NCBI GenBank assembly: GCA_002077065.1
Contig: NAJO01000040.1
Coordinates: 124,001 to 188,000 of the forward strand
Direction of reading: 5' to 3'
Length of the DNA stretch: 64,000 nucleotides
Source: Cryoendolithus antarcticus
Lineage: Eukaryota; Ascomycota; Dothideomycetes; Cladosporiales; Cladosporiaceae
Under the pieces are notes generated by a model, which was given only the letters and a program-made list of their open reading frames with translations, was not told the DNA's origin and did not search any database. The position numbers and the translations under genes were made by a program. Shown here piece by piece: positions 54,935-64,000 of the stretch. Positions within the stretch are counted from its first letter, which is position 1; each line of letters begins with the position of its first letter.

Positions 54935-56308
54935 ATGCCAGTCAGCGCGATAGACTCCCTACTCTTCAAGAACCTCTTCGGCACTCACGAGATCCGCGCC
55001 GTCTTTGACGACAAAGCTTACATACAGAGGTGCATTGACGTAGAGACTGCGCTTGCTCGATGTCAGGCAAAGTTGGGCATCATATCTGAGGACGCGGGTG
55101 ACGCGATCACGACAGCATGCAACAAGGTGAAATTAGACTACGACAGACTATCACGGGAGACCGAGATCGTAGGCGACCCGATACTACCGCTAATAAGGCA
55201 GCTCACAGCAGCTTGCAGCGATGATGTCGCCGGGTACCTGCATTGGGGCGCGACGACGCAGGACATCCAGGACACCGCTACCGTCTTACAGATGAAGATA
55301 GGTCTGGACGTGATCGAGAGCAAGCTGCGAGGACTCAGCGACGCTCTGAAGGTCCATTGCAAGAAGCACAACGACACTGTTATGGCAGGTCGGACTCATC
55401 TACAGCATGCGCTTCCAGTCACCTTCGGCTACAAGTGTGCAGTCTACCTCAGTGGGGTGCAGCGCCACTTACAACGCCTCGAGCAGCTTCGTTCAAGATG
55501 TCTTTTTGTGCAGTTCGGCGGTGCTGCAGGCACGCTGGCTTCATTAGGCTCAGATCCAGACATCGGCGTACAGGTCCGCGCGGCGCTTGCGAAAGAACTC
55601 GATCTCCATGACCCCAACATCACCTGGCACGCAGCTCGCGACGGAATTGCTGAGATCATCAACTTTCTCGCACTAGTTGGCGGCACATTAGGCAAGACTG
55701 CCACCGACATTGCCTTCATGTGCTCGAATGAAGTGTCTGAAGTCAGTGAACCTTTCGTGCCACATCGCGGTGCCAGCTCGACGATGCCACAGAAGCGAAA
55801 CCCTATCTCGTCGGAAGTAATACTGGCAGCGTCCAAGATATTGCGATCAAACGCGAGCTTGTGCCTAGACGCTATGTTGACGGACTTCGAACGCGCAACT
55901 GGGCCGTGGCATCTGGAGTGGGTGGCAGTTCCGGAGTCTTTCGTCGTCGTTGTAGGTGCCCTTACGCAGGCCGAATTCGCCATCAGCGGTCTTGTTGTGA
56001 ACAAAACGGCGATGCGACAAAACCTCAACTCCACACACGGATTGATCGTCGCAGAGGCCGTGATGATGGAATTGGCGCTGCACAGCGGTCGACAGCTTGC
56101 TCATGACGTCGTGTACGAGGCCTGCAAGAAGACGATTGAGCAGGGAGGCGATACGACACTACTAGAAGTGCTTGGAGGGACATCTCAAGTCACGGACGCC
56201 ATCTCGGACGATCGCCTACGCGAGCTGTGTGAGCCAGGCTCTTACCTCGGGGCAGCCAAGCGAATGACGAAGGACGTACTCGGCCAGGTTGACTCAGCAC
56301 TTGCATAA
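54935..56308 (+). CDS. fumarase/aspartase-superfamily lyase, PcaB-like
   Basis: Intronless 457-aa enzyme of the adenylosuccinate lyase / 3-carboxy-cis,cis-muconate cycloisomerase group. Signature loop SSTMPQKRNPISSE (about residues 282-295), HWGATTQDIQDTA with the catalytic His region, and GRTHLQHALPVTFG are all intact. The order and length match the bacterial-type PcaB branch better than purine-pathway adenylosuccinate lyase (ADE13 is typically longer and differs in the loop). PcaB-type enzymes lactonise carboxymuconate in protocatechuate breakdown. Most fungi use an unrelated beta-propeller enzyme for that step, so acquisition from bacteria is possible but untested. The adjacent divergent regulator is a pseudogene. 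Confidence 0.83.
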   Translation: MPVSAIDSLLFKNLFGTHEIRAVFDDKAYIQRCIDVETALARCQAKLGIISEDAGDAITTACNKVKLDYDRLSRETEIVGDPILPLIRQLTAACSDDVAGYLHWGATTQDIQDTATVLQMKIGLDVIESKLRGLSDALKVHCKKHNDTVMAGRTHLQHALPVTFGYKCAVYLSGVQRHLQRLEQLRSRCLFVQFGGAAGTLASLGSDPDIGVQVRAALAKELDLHDPNITWHAARDGIAEIINFLALVGGTLGKTATDIAFMCSNEVSEVSEPFVPHRGASSTMPQKRNPISSEVILAASKILRSNASLCLDAMLTDFERATGPWHLEWVAVPESFVVVVGALTQAEFAISGLVVNKTAMRQNLNSTHGLIVAEAVMMELALHSGRQLAHDVVYEACKKTIEQGGDTTLLEVLGGTSQVTDAISDDRLRELCEPGSYLGAAKRMTKDVLGQVDSALA

Positions 56309-56820
56309 TACTTGGAAGTGTCTACCTCGCCCTGTCGCTGAGAGGCAGGACATTGTGTGTCATGTTGTACGAGCTGGCCCGATCCGTACACTGCTGTATT
56401 CGCTAACACTTTCGGGCCTGCGAAACTCCGGGGCGGTTCTTCTGCATCTATCTACGTAGCCACAGCAGCAGGTCAGGACGAGTCAGTGCTGTTCTGCACG
56501 TCTTCTCAGCATCATGGATCCTGACACTATACGCAAATATCCCAATGAGTGAAAGCTGATTGCGAGGTGATGTCTTGGGCTGTCCCGCTTGTCCCAATGC
56601 AGTACTGCGCGTATCGCAACGGTACTTGGCATCGTCAGTGTCAAGCCACTTCTTCACGATACATAAGCCTCTTGCTGCGCCTGTCGTAGCAAGTCCACAG
56701 ACCCATTGCCAGCCTTTCGATTCGAATTAAGAGCTCCCACAAACCTTCTTTCGTGGCTATCGACACTCGAGACAACCAGCAATTTCTTACTACAAGACGG
56801 ATCGAACATACTCACAAGGG
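56309..56820. other. intergenic
   Basis: Promoter side of the RTA1-like gene. No supported feature. Confidence 0.45.
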
Positions 56821-57764
56821 ATGGCGGCCATGAATCCAGCCGTACAAGGAGGCTATATCGATCCAAACTTTCCCAACCCCATGGGCCCAGGTGATGCCAG
56901 AATAGTCATCTACGGCTACACACCCTCACTCGCCCTCGCTGCCCTGGCCGTCGCTCTCTTCCTTGTCGCTCTCGCAGGCCACGTTTACCTCTTAGTCAGA
57001 CACAAGACCTGGTATTTCACCACAGTCGCCGTCGGCACCGCCATGGAGATAATCGGGTACATCCCGCGAATCTTGTCAAGCCAGGAGGACCCGTACAGGG
57101 TGGCTTTCTTTGTCGTACAGGTATGTCCAATAACAGGCCAAGGTCTTTGACGAATGCTAATGCGATACAGTACTTCTTCATCGTCGTCGCCCCAGTCCTG
57201 TTCTCGGCAGCGATATACGCAACGCTCTCAATAATGATCGGCGTCTACGGACGTCAATACGCGCCCATGTCGCCCAAGCTGATCCTCTGGATCTTCATCG
57301 TCTGCGATGTTGTGGCCACAATTGTGCAAGTGGCAGGCGCAGCACTGGTCGGAAGCGCGTACTCAAATCGCAAAGATCCGACGAAATTCAACCACATTCT
57401 GCTTGCTGGACTTGCTTTTCAGGTCTTCTCGTTTGCGGTCTTCCTGGCTGTGTTGGCTTGGACGCTGATGAAGGCACGGAAGAGCCCCAACAAGATCAGC
57501 AAAAGTTTCGTCGTTGCACTCGTGGTAGCAACGCTGGCGGTCTACCTTCGCACGTGCTTCAGGTTGGCCGAGACTGCACAGGGGTTGATGCACGCCTTAT
57601 CCACGCATGAGGTGTATTTCGGATGCTTGGAGTTTGCCCCGATCATCGTGGCTGTGTTCGTATTCGTCTGGTGGCATCCCGGGCGCTGGTTGAAGGGTGC
57701 AGTGTCGCGCGAGGGCGAGAAAGATGCTGCTCGGGGCGATATGATGCAGAGCACTGCGGTGTGA
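56821..57764 (+). CDS. RTA1-like seven-TM lipid-stress protein
   Basis: Two exons: 56821-57120 and 57171-57764; 894 nt, 297 aa, in frame. Member of the RTA1/RSB1/YER185W family of fungal seven-transmembrane proteins linked to resistance to 7-aminocholesterol, sphingoid-base export and lipid flipping. Blocks: [20 protein letters not shown] (TM1), TVAVGTAMEIIGYIPRI (TM2), YFFIVVAPVLFSAAIYATLS after the intron (TM3), WIFIVCDVVATIVQVAGAA (TM4), then TM5, RTCFRLAETAQG before TM6-7, and FEFAPII-like EFAPIIVAVF. Convergent with a Upc2-type regulator only 47 nt away. The ATG at 56830 is an alternative start. Confidence 0.93.
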
Positions 57765-57811
57765 GGATGGTTGTAAATTAGGGTGAAGAGAAAGGATTCC
57801 GGGCGAATCGA

Positions 57812-59139
57812 TCATGCTCTCATGCTGCCGTATAGTGACAAAATTGCCTGATCGGTCGACTTCGCTAGATGCTCATTGATATCATCAAGCTGGACTGTGG
57901 CTCCCATCATCACCCACCACCTCCCCGTGCGGCGAAGAAGACCCAGCCAGCAGGAAAATAACAGCAGAGCGCGGTCGTCTTGTTGCCTCAGCAATGTCTG
58001 GAATGCCGACCACGTCCTTCCTGCGAACGCAAACAGTATTGGCATGTGTATGGCAGAGATTTGTAAATGGAGTAGAGGAGCCAAGGCTCGACCGATGGTC
58101 AGTAGTAGGCCGTCGGTCTCTGACTGGGACGCATCGAATCTCTGGAGATAGGTCTCAATCACCGCCAATCTCTCAGTGCGATCTTCCACAACGTCTACAC
58201 CTCCTGTCTTGTCATCGGTACTGTCCAGCACAGGTGTCCAAGCAGAGCTTTCAACGGGTTCGCCAAACGCACTGCGTACCGCTGGGAAGCCCCCAACCGT
58301 AGTCATGAACTCGAGAATCCGGGTGAAGACATCTGAGTCTTGCGTCTGAGAGACATCGGCTGGCTGAGCATGCTGGCAGAAAGTCATCATCGTCGTGAGG
58401 AATGTTGTAGCGATCAAGGAGTCGTAATGCACTCGCCCGGAAGTTGCAGTCTCGTCTCTCTCCGACAGAGCACGACCAAATAGCTGGAGGCCACGCTGCC
58501 AATGACTGGTCGTGGCGAGCCGCAGACCTGCCGCCTTGCCATCGTGATCTCGTTCGCCTAGCAAGAAGTTCTGGTGGGCATATGACACAGCAAGGATGAC
58601 GTGTCTCAGGTACGGGCTGCAGTACGCTGTTCGATCGCCAATCGTGAGCATCGCTGCTCGGAAGTTGGGACCGCCTAATCCGTGAGTCGTAACTTCTTGA
58701 AAGTGCTGCAGAGCAGCCAGAGCATCAGGACTTGCGGCGCTTCGGTAGCAGTCCGGCATATCTACTGATACAGCAAGCTCCATACGGCTAATGTCGGTTG
58801 ACATGCAGTACATTTTCGAGCTCGGCCGAGACAGCTCGACAGTGCCGGTCTCGCCGGTAGATGGGGTAGGCGAGACAGAGGCGGAAGTGGCGTATACGCA
58901 CTTTAGCCCCATTCGGTCGCATCTTGAGCATCTCGGTTTACTCTCATCGCACTGAATTGTCCAATTAGCGATCGAGTGGCGCGCCGTAGCAGCCGAAGAC
59001 GTTCACTCACCTTGATTCGTCTCTTCTTGCAGCCCAAGCAGCCAGCTCGAGACTTCGTATGCTCTCGACGCGCCGTGAAAGCACGCTTTGCGCCACTCCC
59101 ACCTCCATTCACATCACTAACTCTGAACACCGATTGCAT
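57812..59139 (-). CDS. Upc2-type Zn2Cys6 transcription factor
   Basis: Two exons: 59011-59139 and 57812-58951; 1269 nt, 422 aa, in frame. The zinc cluster is split by the intron: HTKSRAGCLGCKKRRIK joined to CDESKPRCSRCDRMGLKC. This HTKSR-GC-CKKRR-IKCDE form is typical of the sterol-uptake control (Upc2/Ecm22-like) subgroup. The C-terminal two thirds is the ligand-binding/activation type domain (DUF3468-like), with LRHVILAVSYAHQNFLLGER and ALAPLLHLQISAIHM. True Upc2 proteins are longer, so this may be one of the many shorter paralogues in Pezizomycotina. Start at 59139 is the first ATG; earlier in-frame codons lack one. Confidence 0.87.
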
Positions 59140-59819
59140 CGCGTCGACTACCTCCCGATACTCCAACACTCCTCAGCGCGCTGTCGTCGGTGTCGTGCGT
59201 TATATCGCGATCTGACCTTGCGAGTGATAGCACTGCCTCAACGTCCATGACGAGCACTCGATTCGAGCACATGCTGGAGCGAGGGACTTGGCACACGGAC
59301 ATTCGCATACCGACACGAATGGTATTGTCCGTGGTCGAAGGCTGGAGGGTGACGTTATAGTTAAGCGATTACTTCATTGCCTTGTAGAGACTAGCGCCAA
59401 AGTCTCCAGGACTAGCGCCGAAGCTCGCCCAGAGCCTCGAGCTATACCTTAGGCTTACTGCCGAGGATGCGCATGTCAGACCGTACTCGCGCTCAGACTG
59501 TGTAGGACGTCGGACCATTATGATCGGTAGGAAGAAAGTGTGCTGTCTCTACATTTGATCATGCTATCAAAGTGCCCGTCGCTGTGCTTGGCGCTGCTCT
59601 GCACGCTTTTCCCTTCTGCTGAGCCCGAACGACGCTCCCAGCAGCCCTCCTTGAATCACTACATAATACAAAGAGGGAGAACTGTCTGCCCCCGGAGCGG
59701 GCACCACTTCACGCTACCGAACCTGGTCAAGCTCTCCCCGACTGCTGTTGCAAAGGCTCGCTCATCCATCATGACATTCCGAGAACTTTCAGAACAGGAA
59801 TTCATGCTCAGCATCAGCA
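59140..59819. other. intergenic
   Basis: Promoter side of the Upc2-type gene and 3' side of the acidic repeat gene. The plus-strand frame 59540-59836 begins with a hydrophobic stretch but lacks further support. Confidence 0.45.
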
Positions 59820-61066
59820 TCAACCTCCGTCTCTAGCTCGACTCCTGCAGTTCGTCAGCGAATTATCAATGGCGCGACCGAAGTCGGACTTACTCTCTGC
59901 CTCAATGAAAGGCTCTGCGACAGCATCCTCTTCGTACTCCTCCGCGACCTGGCCCACAATCTCATCTCCCAAGACCTGTTCGTCCACCACCTCGTCCTTC
60001 TCAGCCGCAGTCTCGTCAGCAAGACTGTCCTTGCGGCTGCCGTCGGACTCGTCGTCAGCCGTGCCAGGCTCCTCGTAAGGCTCTGCAGCCTGCGCCTCAT
60101 CCACGGCATCTTCCTGCACGTCGTCCGGCCCATTCTCCTGCATCCCATCCAACTCACCCAACGCATCCCCATACACTTCTCCCGCATCCGTGCCCGCATC
60201 CGTGCCCACATCCGCCTCCTCAGCATGCTCATCTATAGTCTCCTCCTTCACCCCCACATCTTGCTCCCCTACCTTCACATCGTTCTCCTCTTCCTTGACC
60301 TCCACAAGCTTGCTTCTCTTCGTCATCTTTCTATTGGCTTTATTCAGCTTCATCGTCTCCCCTTCTTCCTCTCCATCGTCCGCCACCTCGGCCTCAGCAG
60401 CCTTCCGCTTCCTTCCACCCTTCTTCGGGTTGGAGATCACGGGCGCCACTGCAGGAGCAGCCGTCACCGTTCCACTCGGCATGGACCCATTCGCCACCGA
60501 GCCATTCGCAAGCTTCTCGAACTTTCCCCTAGCCCTCTGCACGAACGTACGGAAGCTCTCCGCCTTCCCCTTACCGCCAAAATCAGCAGCCGCAGCCGCC
60601 CAGTCGACCTACGCATCTCGTTAGTAACCTCTCACTGATGGCATAGACCACGGCTGTGGTAATGAGAGACACTTCCGCAGTGTAGCGGAGACGGCCAAAG
60701 CAAAGGTGAGAAAGCTTACCGCGCTATTGTAGTCCTTGGTACTGAGAAAGGCAGCCGCCATACGGCGCAACTCCCCATCCGTGATCTTGTCCTTCCCTTT
60801 CGCGTAACTTCCCAGCTTCTTTATCGCGCGCTGGATGAAAGTTTTGAAGGATTCGGCTTTCGATGCGGTCGGCGAGGAGTCGAAGTCGGCGGCGGCAGCG
60901 GCCCAGTCGACCTGGTCAAGTGTTAGAACAGATCTGAACATGGTCAGTTGGTTTTGGTGAGGGGGAGGGCTACGGCTGAGTTCATGTTCTTGGCGTTGAA
61001 GAGGCAGGCTGCCATGCGGCGGGTCTCCATGTCGGAGACGCTGCCCTTGGCGGCTGTGTAAGACAT
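59820..61066 (-). CDS. exon-duplicated acidic protein (VDWAAAAADF repeats)
   Basis: Three exons: 60974-61066, 60720-60911, 59820-60608; 1074 nt, 357 aa, in frame. Two copies of one module are visible. Exons 2 and 3 each open with VDWAAAAADF and then a KAESF(K/R)TF(I/V)QRA helix. Exons 1 and 2 each close with RRMAA...K...NSA at the same phase-0 splice position. So the module boundaries coincide with introns, pointing to exon duplication. The rest of exon 3 is a long acidic Glu/Asp tail with a basic patch (KKGGRKRKAAEAE), suggesting a nuclear, chromatin-associated role. I do not recognise a named family. Transcribed in the same direction as ERV46 upstream. Confidence 0.75.
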
Positions 61067-61593
61067 CTTGGAGAATGTGTTTCTCGAGGGTGGAGTGGTT
61101 GAGGGTAATTGTGGAGAAAGGTTGAGTATGAGAGCAACAATAGTAGGAGTATGTTGTGCAGAGGAGAGAGCAAGAGGATGTGTATGTTGAAGTTGAGGCT
61201 GAGTATGCGGATGTTGACAGTGAGATTGAGGATGTGGATTTCGAGGCAGAGCATGCCGGAAGTGAAAGTGAACTGCAGATCAGAGGAGTGATGTGGCGCT
61301 GAACGCGTCGTTCAATACGAAACCATGAGATCCGTACTACCATGTGAAAGTTGCACATGACCTGTCACATTCTGCACCAAGATTGCATGCAGCGAGCGAC
61401 AGAATCCATGTGCATGACATCAGCGGATCATGTCAAATCAGTGAAGTGAACGCGCAGATCCAGAGTGAGGTTGTAAGATGGAAGCCATGTCTTGCCAGCT
61501 CTACGTGCATCGCGCCTTCCCAATGCACCCTGAGAACAAAAGCCGGACATTCGACGACGCGCTCGTAAGCGCAAGTCCAGAAATGCTTATCGC
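61067..61593. other. intergenic between ERV46 and the acidic repeat gene
   Basis: Both flanking genes are on the minus strand. Holds the ERV46 3' region and the promoter of the repeat gene. Frames on the minus strand from 61358 or 61433 continue past the true ERV46 stop only because they ignore its last intron. Confidence 0.5.
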
Positions 61594-62956
61594 TCAACTC
61601 GAATGTATCTTCTTCAACCTCGAGCTGCCTTCGTAGAGTGCGCGATCGATCGCAGCAGCGACTGTAAGCGTACCACCTACAATGGCGCATACACCGACCA
61701 GAAAGCCGGAGAACGACTTCGATCGCGCTTCGCGGTTGATGACCTTCATCGGCGAGATGTCCTGCAATACATGTCAGTACGAGGAACACCAGCAGCAGCA
61801 GCCAACATACGTATGAGAAGAACACGCCCGGTATGCCACCTCTCGCATGCAATCTCTCCTTATGCCCTTCAGCACTCGCATCGCCACCTGACAGACTCCG
61901 CTTATGGCTCGTAACACTGTACTGGTGCGTCTCAATGCTGTTCGATTCGCCCTTGCCATAGTCTCCTAGCGGGATGATCTCATGCGGGATGTTGTCAAAG
62001 ACGCTGGCCTTCTTGTTCCAGCCCAGTGGCAGATAAGCAGTTGACACGACTTTGACAAAGTACATGTAATTGTACGCCTTCTCGGCGGTCTTCTGATCGG
62101 TATCGTCCAGAGGATTGAGATGGTGGTTACTCCACGCCATGCCTCTTTGCCCGACTCTCTTGACCACGTCGTCTGAAAGTTGAGGACCGAATCGAAGATG
62201 ATGCACCTTGTGCGTGAATGTATGCTCCACGCCCTCTGCGCCAGCAAAGTAGTTCTCCAGATCGTGCACATGCATGTTCCCATTGCTGAAACTCTTGCCA
62301 GGCGCAAAGTGGAAGTTTCCTACGACTTTGTTGACACGAATGCCTCCCTCGATCCTGCAGCCTTCCTTTCTCTGCTCGTCAAGGTGCTCACTGTAGTGTT
62401 CCCGTTCACATTGCTCGACGTTCTCGCCGCGGCCGAAGGACCAGGACACACTGGCGTACGCCTCCCGCACTTCGGCGCAAGTATTGCAGCAGCCAGTCTT
62501 GATTGCATTGGGCGGTGCAGGTGCACCATAGCACTCGCCGCAGTACCCCTCCTTCAAATGGACCGCAGGCTCACCAGCATGCAACTCCAACGCCGTCGTC
62601 TCAATAACCCCGCTCCCCTCCTTCTCAGGCCGTAGTCGCACCTTATTGACCCCATGCATAACGCCCGTCTGTATCTCACCCGACACATCCATGACGTCCA
62701 GCGTGAGCAACTCGCAAGGCACGCGCGGAAATGAGATGTTCAGATGAATCTCCATCTTCTCGCCGCGGCCCTTGTCGACTATGATCTCCGGGTGGACGAT
62801 CAGTCGCCGGTAGTCGGCCCACTCGCCCCATGCTAGCCAGAGGATGAGGAGGAGGGAGGTGACTGTTACGATGCCGCCGGACGTTGTGCGGACACGGGCA
62901 TCTTCGACGGTTTTGGTGAAAGCGTCGAGCTTGACGAAGCGGTTTTTTGGCGGCAT
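61594..62956 (-). CDS. ERV46: ERV46 (ERGIC3) COPII vesicle cargo receptor
   Basis: Two exons: 61811-62956 and 61594-61761; 1314 nt, 437 aa, in frame. Part of the Erv41-Erv46 retrieval receptor cycling between ER and Golgi. N-terminal cytosolic stretch (RFVKLDAFTKTVEDARV), TM1 (IVTVTSLLLILWLAWGEW), a large lumenal beta-sandwich with the Cys-rich CGECYGAPAP and TGCCNTC motifs, then FFSY spliced to DISPMKVINR and TM2 (GVCAIVGGTLTVAAAIDRAL), ending in KKIHSS. The C-terminal basic/aromatic signal agrees with the family. Ignoring the last intron gives an artificial longer tail; the spliced form ends naturally at 61594. Confidence 0.95.
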
Positions 62957-63616
62957 TGTGGAGGGATGGGCGAGGAAGTCCGGGAAGCCTTGCGGAAGTG
63001 TTGCAGTAGAAGGAGAGGAGGATCAATGGCCAGACATGGAGTTGGTATTGTCGGTCAGCATCTGACACTCGGCTTATCTCACGTGCTCAGTACTTGTAAG
63101 GTAAGATGCTCGTGCATTGAGAGTTCAAGCAATCCTACGGCTCCAGATGCCAACTGCAATCTGGCCAAGTCAATGCGGCTGAATCTGGCTTTCGTCTGAC
63201 TCAGCACGCTATTCTCACTTCATCACAGCCGGCGACACCTTCCTTTTCTTCTCTTTCCCATGCCATCTAATTAGATGTCTGTGGTGCATGATGCAACGTC
63301 AACAAAGACGACATTGTAGAATCACAGTGCAATTCTTCAATGCCACGGCCATGTCGATAGAAGCCCATGAAGCGATTCGAAAGTGTGAAGGAGCGCACTC
63401 AGATCAGTGGAGGAGACGGTAGAAAAGTGCTGTATACCGGAAGGCATCCCTATGGAATTTCCCGTTGTGCTTGCTGAAGGCATGTAGCCGAGAGGAGGAG
63501 CATTCGTCCTGACTCTAACATCTGCCTTTCATCCACATTTCGCTACACAATTGCGACATATTCATCTTCATCGGCATTCTCACATCTTTACACTGATAGT
63601 CTCTAGCTGCCATCCA
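62957..63616. promoter_or_regulatory. divergent promoter region, ERV46 / F-box-like gene
   Basis: Gap between the ERV46 start (minus) and the start of the last gene (plus). No clear element; a run of pyrimidine-rich sequence (tccttttcttctctttcc) occurs near 63240. Confidence 0.4.
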
Positions 63617-64000
63617 ATGGCGCTCCAATCCCAAGACATCTTTCCGTTCCTCAGTCTCTCAAGAGAGCTGCGCGACACAGTCTACACTGCCGCACTCCGG
63701 GAAGATGAGGTGCTCATACTTGACAACGCGGCATCTGTGTCGGACACTCGCATTACTGCCATCAACTACATACCCCCGCACCTACTCCGCATCGACCAAA
63801 TGTTCAAGAGCGAGTACTTGGAAGTATGCAAACCCCGGATGTTGTTGCGAGTTCATGGTACCCTGCCCAGAAATCGGGAATTGAACATACCAGCTTCCAG
63901 CAGGGGAAAAGCAGCCTGGATCTTCGCGAACTGTCGGTCAGCGTCACTCGGGCTCGTGGAAACGATTCCGCCGCGCATACCCATGATGTGTAAGATTATG
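63617..64000 (+). CDS. F-box-like/2EXR-type fungal protein, 3' partial
   Basis: Open from the ATG at 63617 to the window end (128 codons, no stop). The opening FPFLSLSRELRDTVYTAAL resembles the LSLPREIRDxIYxLAL helix found at the start of many fungal F-box-like and 2EXR proteins. A further helical segment and LLRIDQMFKSEYLEV follow, which fit that family's LLxVCRxxxxE pattern. Such proteins are numerous in plant-associated Dothideomycetes and mostly uncharacterised. Only the N-terminal part is visible, so the class assignment is tentative. Confidence 0.6.
   Translation, partial: MALQSQDIFPFLSLSRELRDTVYTAALREDEVLILDNAASVSDTRITAINYIPPHLLRIDQMFKSEYLEVCKPRMLLRVHGTLPRNRELNIPASSRGKAAWIFANCRSASLGLVETIPPRIPMMCKIM

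Noticed and set aside
61433..61593. Longer C-terminal tail of ERV46
   Set aside because: Appears only when the last intron (61762-61810) is ignored; the spliced frame ends at 61594 with the family C-terminus.
1..64000. Transposons, CRISPR arrays, rRNA genes, RIP-degraded AT-rich blocks
   Set aside because: None seen by eye: no transposase or reverse-transcriptase frames, no direct-repeat arrays, no AT-rich blocks. A homology or repeat search would be needed to exclude small ones.

Overview
The window is nuclear DNA of a filamentous ascomycete. Evidence: dense protein genes on both strands, many short GT..AG introns (mostly 49-65 nt, often GTAAGT/GTGAGT donors), fungal families (Zn2Cys6 regulators with the fungal transcription-factor domain, RTA1-like, fungal rhodopsin-like, DHA1 and Dal5-type MFS, TVP23, SEC66), fairly high GC. 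The protein set and intron style fit Dothideomycetes (Mycosphaerellales-like); genus cannot be assigned from sequence alone. I rebuilt exon models by hand for about 36 genes. Nearly all multi-exon models give an integral codon count, which supports the splice choices.

Layout. 1-3.7 kb: SF3B1/Hsh155 splicing factor, its 5' end outside the window. 4.4-9.4 kb: a Zn2Cys6 regulator divergent from a DHA1 MFS exporter. 9.5-16.5 kb: DsbA-like thioredoxin-fold protein, a MutL homologue without the endonuclease motif, a UBE2W-type E2, F-actin capping protein beta. 17-22 kb: a secreted block (CE5 cutinase-like GPI protein, isochorismatase-like hydrolase, PI-PLC-like phosphodiesterase). 22-29 kb: rhodopsin-like membrane protein, Dal5-type transporter, FAD monooxygenase, GNAT acetyltransferase. 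29.5-43 kb: housekeeping (NPL4, SEC66, a disordered orphan, valyl-tRNA synthetase, TVP23, ANCHR-like B-box protein, cyclophilin). 43-46 kb: FAD monooxygenase divergent from an SDR. 46-50.7 kb: three same-strand coiled-coil genes of unknown function. 51-56 kb: methionine-salvage MtnB, then a decayed stretch (NADAR remnant, MFS remnant, frameshifted Zn2Cys6 regulator) next to an intact fumarase-superfamily lyase. 56.8-59.1 kb: RTA1-like protein convergent with a Upc2-type regulator. 59.8-63 kb: an exon-duplicated acidic protein and ERV46. 63.6 kb to the end: start of an F-box-like family gene.

The most striking theme is gene decay and unusual gene ends. Valyl-tRNA synthetase has an in-frame TAA replacing a conserved Arg codon; the GNAT gene has an in-frame TGA 20 codons before its natural end; one coiled-coil gene has an in-frame TAG; a regulator has a 2-base insertion in its zinc cluster; and an NADAR gene and an MFS gene are cut at the same point as if by one deletion. 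A broken copy of an essential synthetase is hard to tolerate in a haploid unless a second copy exists, so I infer (not proven) either a duplicated/hybrid genome or base errors. Upstream of the synthetase ATG lies an in-frame presequence-like extension with no ATG but a CTG in good context. NPL4 has two candidate terminal exons that look like duplicates.
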